A DNA stretch of 64,000 bases. It comes from Eledone cirrhosa. Taxonomy: Eukaryota; Mollusca; Cephalopoda; Octopoda; Eledonidae. The stretch is from assembly GCA_964016885.1 (NCBI GenBank), contig OZ024743.1, positions 168,213,833 through 168,277,832 on the forward strand, written 5' to 3'. The position numbers and the translations under genes are program-made. Each line of letters starts with the position of its first letter. Position 1 is the stretch's first letter. Below, piece after piece: positions 61,916 through 64,000 of this stretch. Below the pieces are notes generated by a model, which did no database searches, was not told the DNA's origin, and saw nothing but the letters and a program-made list of their open reading frames with translations.

Positions 61916-64000
61916 ATGTTTCTTTATTTGCCACAAGGGTGGACAAGGAATGGGACATTATAGGACGTATGGCGGTGGTTTTATATTTAAGCGTGTAAAC
62001 AGTTTTAACAATTATAAAATAAATAAAGAACAATCGAAATCCCCAATGACGGGAGCGATACAACTGGATTGTTTTACACCCCGTAGATAGAACAAGCCTC
62101 AACTCCATGATCATGTTTTGCAAGTGCTCCTGTCTTCTCTCTTTTGTCTTCCTGAACCCACAGTTTTATATACAGAGAAGGCCCATTCACTCGGGCCGTT
62201 TTCGCCACATTCACCCACCTTTCAGCGAATTTACTGGGGTGCAGCACCTCTCTCTCCACTCTCACCTTCCTTCTGAAGTGGTATTTAAAGAAGGGAATGA
62301 GTTGTTGTCGGGAGAGGAACGTCTTTGTCCTCAGTCATTTCAATCTCGTCCACCAAATTACCTCTTTCCCCAGAGCCACCAGACAGAAGAAAACCTCCTC
62401 TCCTTCGTTTTTAAATGAAGGTGGCGTGGTGATCCTCACGATGGACTCGGCTGTCAACAGGATTTGTCCCACACGTGACAGTAACTGTTCGATATATTTC
62501 CACAGGTCGGTCACCCCTGGTCACTTTAAAATTGCGTGCAGAAAGGTGTCAATGTCCCGCTTGTATCTTGGATAGGTCCTTTTGGCAGGATCCTTGCCAC
62601 AGCATCCCTGCCAGAGAACTCTGAAAGTTATCCATAGGACCTGGACGGAGTGTACTCTCGAACAGACTGGTCAGTTCATCTTCTTCGACGCCCAGAGTCT
62701 CCCCGAGAACGTCGTCGCACTTATCATCCACTAAACCCCTATATAATGTTGACGCGGAGACTCCGCTGATTGACGTTTCCACCTGGTAGAGAACTGTGAG
62801 CGCCTGAGCGGACTCAAGGTCCGAGGCGCCCATTTTCGGTCTTCGCTTCAGCCAGGACTGCGAGACGAGTTGTGGAAAAGCTTGTCTCACAAACGTCGAC
62901 CACACCGGTTCGACCACACTGGAGATGGCGTAGACTCAACACGTGTTTGCGCCTTATCAGTCACAGAATGCGCAACTGTCCATTAGAAGGGCGTTGGCAG
63001 CAGATGGATCTCCTCACTAATGGAGCCTGTTTCTTCCTAAGGAATTTGAAGAGTAGACGTTTCATTTCGGCGAGGTGATTACTGGGACAAGGCACGACCG
63101 TCAAGCGGCAGTAGATGACGGACGCTATGTAAGTGTGTGCCACTCGACCTTTTAAGGAGTGTTTGTACTCAGCCCACTTCTCAGTTAGTGCAAATACCTT
63201 CGCCGTGACCTCTTTCCAATTTGTGTCCACCTGGAGGTCTGGACCGAACAAGACCCCGAGCAATTACACCGGTCCTTCTGTCCAGCATCCAACGACACTG
63301 TAGGACGGCATGGGTTTGCCTCTCCAAGTGCCGCGTTACAAACCGACAGACTTGTCCGGGTTTAGTTTTGCTTCCGTCAGCGTTTCGTATTCCTGTAATA
63401 AGTTGCCGATCACCCCGATTTCCGAGGTTTTCGACAACATTACGGTTACGTTGTCGGTATAAGCCGACGCTGCTTTTCGCAGTCCTGATTCCATCGAGAT
63501 GCCCTGCAACAGCTCCAACTTCCGCAGTAGTGGCTCGAGAGTCAGTACATACAGGATGGATGGCGTGATTTGGAATGGTTCCGATAGGTAGCGATTAACC
63601 TTGACTGTCGAGCAGATGATGTTGTGCATGGCAGCGATCCAGCATCTGAAGACGGGACCGAAACCGGCCGCTTTGAGCACCGCTTCCAAGTATTGATGGT
63701 CGACCCTATCGAATGCCTTAGATTGATCTAAATTGATCAAAGCACCACCGAGGCCAGATTTAGACCATACTCTCTCTATGATGTATTGCATGAGGTGGAA
63801 TTTGTCGTGTATGGTCCTGGTCTGGATTGCACACGTTTGTGCTTCCTCCACAAGGTTCTCCACGACAAGCACCAACATCGTTGCTAACACCTTGGCCAAC
63901 ATCTTTAACACTGTGCTGAGCTGAGTTATGGCTATAAATTGCTTATGTTATTCCCTTTGTTCTCATCTTTCCTGATCAGCGCTACTACGCCTCGGCTTAC
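61916..64000 (-). mobile_element. Tx1-like LINE, minus-strand copy cut by window edge
   Basis: 3' end at 61916 ('tttctttatttgccacaagg' on the + strand is the inverse of the shared terminus), adjoining a GA-rich tract and then GATA units (61868-61885), i.e. TATC on the element strand. ORF2 pieces run to the window end; the 5' part lies outside. Confidence 0.87.
62074..63911 (-). pseudogene. Tx1-like ORF2, RT to C-terminus, multiply broken
   Basis: Frames in order: 63336-63911 (LKMLAKVLATMLVLVVENLV, ALINLDQSKAFDRVDHQYLE, SILYVLTLEPLLRKLELLQG, ASAYTDNVTVMLSKT); 62961-63263 (FGPDLQVDTNWKEVTAKVFA, IASVIYCRLTVVPCPSNHLA); 62549-62917 (SDLESAQALTVLYQVETSIS, CDDVLGETLGVEEDELTSLF); 62074-62265 (MRVEREVLHPSKFAERWVNV, LYIKLWVQE). 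Motif A is complete, unlike the 54.7-kb copy, but the catalytic YADD is YTDN and the QGCP motif B segment is lost (FQITPSILYV). Frameshifts near 62930 and 63280. Confidence 0.83.

Overview
The window looks like non-genic, transposon-dense nuclear DNA of a coleoid cephalopod, most likely an octopus. Support: at least eight copies of a tRNA-derived SINE of the type known from octopuses, very abundant (TA)n, (CA)n, (TATC)n, (TATG)n and (TTA)n microsatellites, AT-rich spacers, and many decayed non-LTR retrotransposons. Genus-level assignment rests on family recognition, not alignment. I found no host protein-coding gene, rRNA gene, functional tRNA gene or CRISPR array. All recognisable coding sequence belongs to retroelements, mostly broken by stops, frameshifts and deletions.

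Three groups of LINE dominate. (1) Minus-strand LINEs with reverse transcriptase (RT), a CCHC knuckle and a C-terminal PD-(D/E)XK restriction-like endonuclease (R2/R4/Dong-like architecture) lie in a chain at 9.8-18.5 kb; five copies alternate with six (ATT)n tracts. (2) A second lineage of the same architecture (29.7-34.1 and 46.5-50.0 kb) sits between (TATG)n tracts. (3) APE-endonuclease LINEs of Tx1/L1 type (1.6, 9.4, 19.0, 24.9, 28.9, 45.1, 50.5-55.8, 61.5 and 61.9-64.0 kb) are mostly bounded by (TATC)n. The best-preserved Tx1-like copy, 50.5-55.8 kb, retains ORF1, APE and RT but has small deletions.

Layout: 0-4.9 kb LINE and SINE fragments; 5-6 kb a DNA element with long terminal inverted repeats; 6-9 kb (TA)n arrays with fold-back elements; 9.4-20.6 kb LINE chain plus a Tx1-like/REL mosaic; 20.6-24.5 kb SINEs and TA-anchored repeats; 24.8-28.1 kb Tx1-like 3' end, low-complexity DNA and paired SINEs; 28.9-34.2 kb Tx1-like fragment and (TATG)n-bounded LINEs; 35.5-38.05 kb a near-perfect 2.57-kb palindrome; 38.2-44.7 kb RT remnant, MITE-like fold-backs and microsatellites; 45-56 kb three large LINE copies; 57.2-58.0 kb a non-autonomous Helitron; 58-61 kb SINE relatives; 61.5-64 kb Tx1-like copies, the last cut by the window edge.

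The most interesting pattern is an apparent one-lineage-to-one-microsatellite rule for LINE insertion, shared by elements with unrelated endonucleases. Second is a recurrent class of short-spacer inverted duplications, including one inside LINE coding sequence, which suggests fold-back synthesis or an assembly/library artefact.
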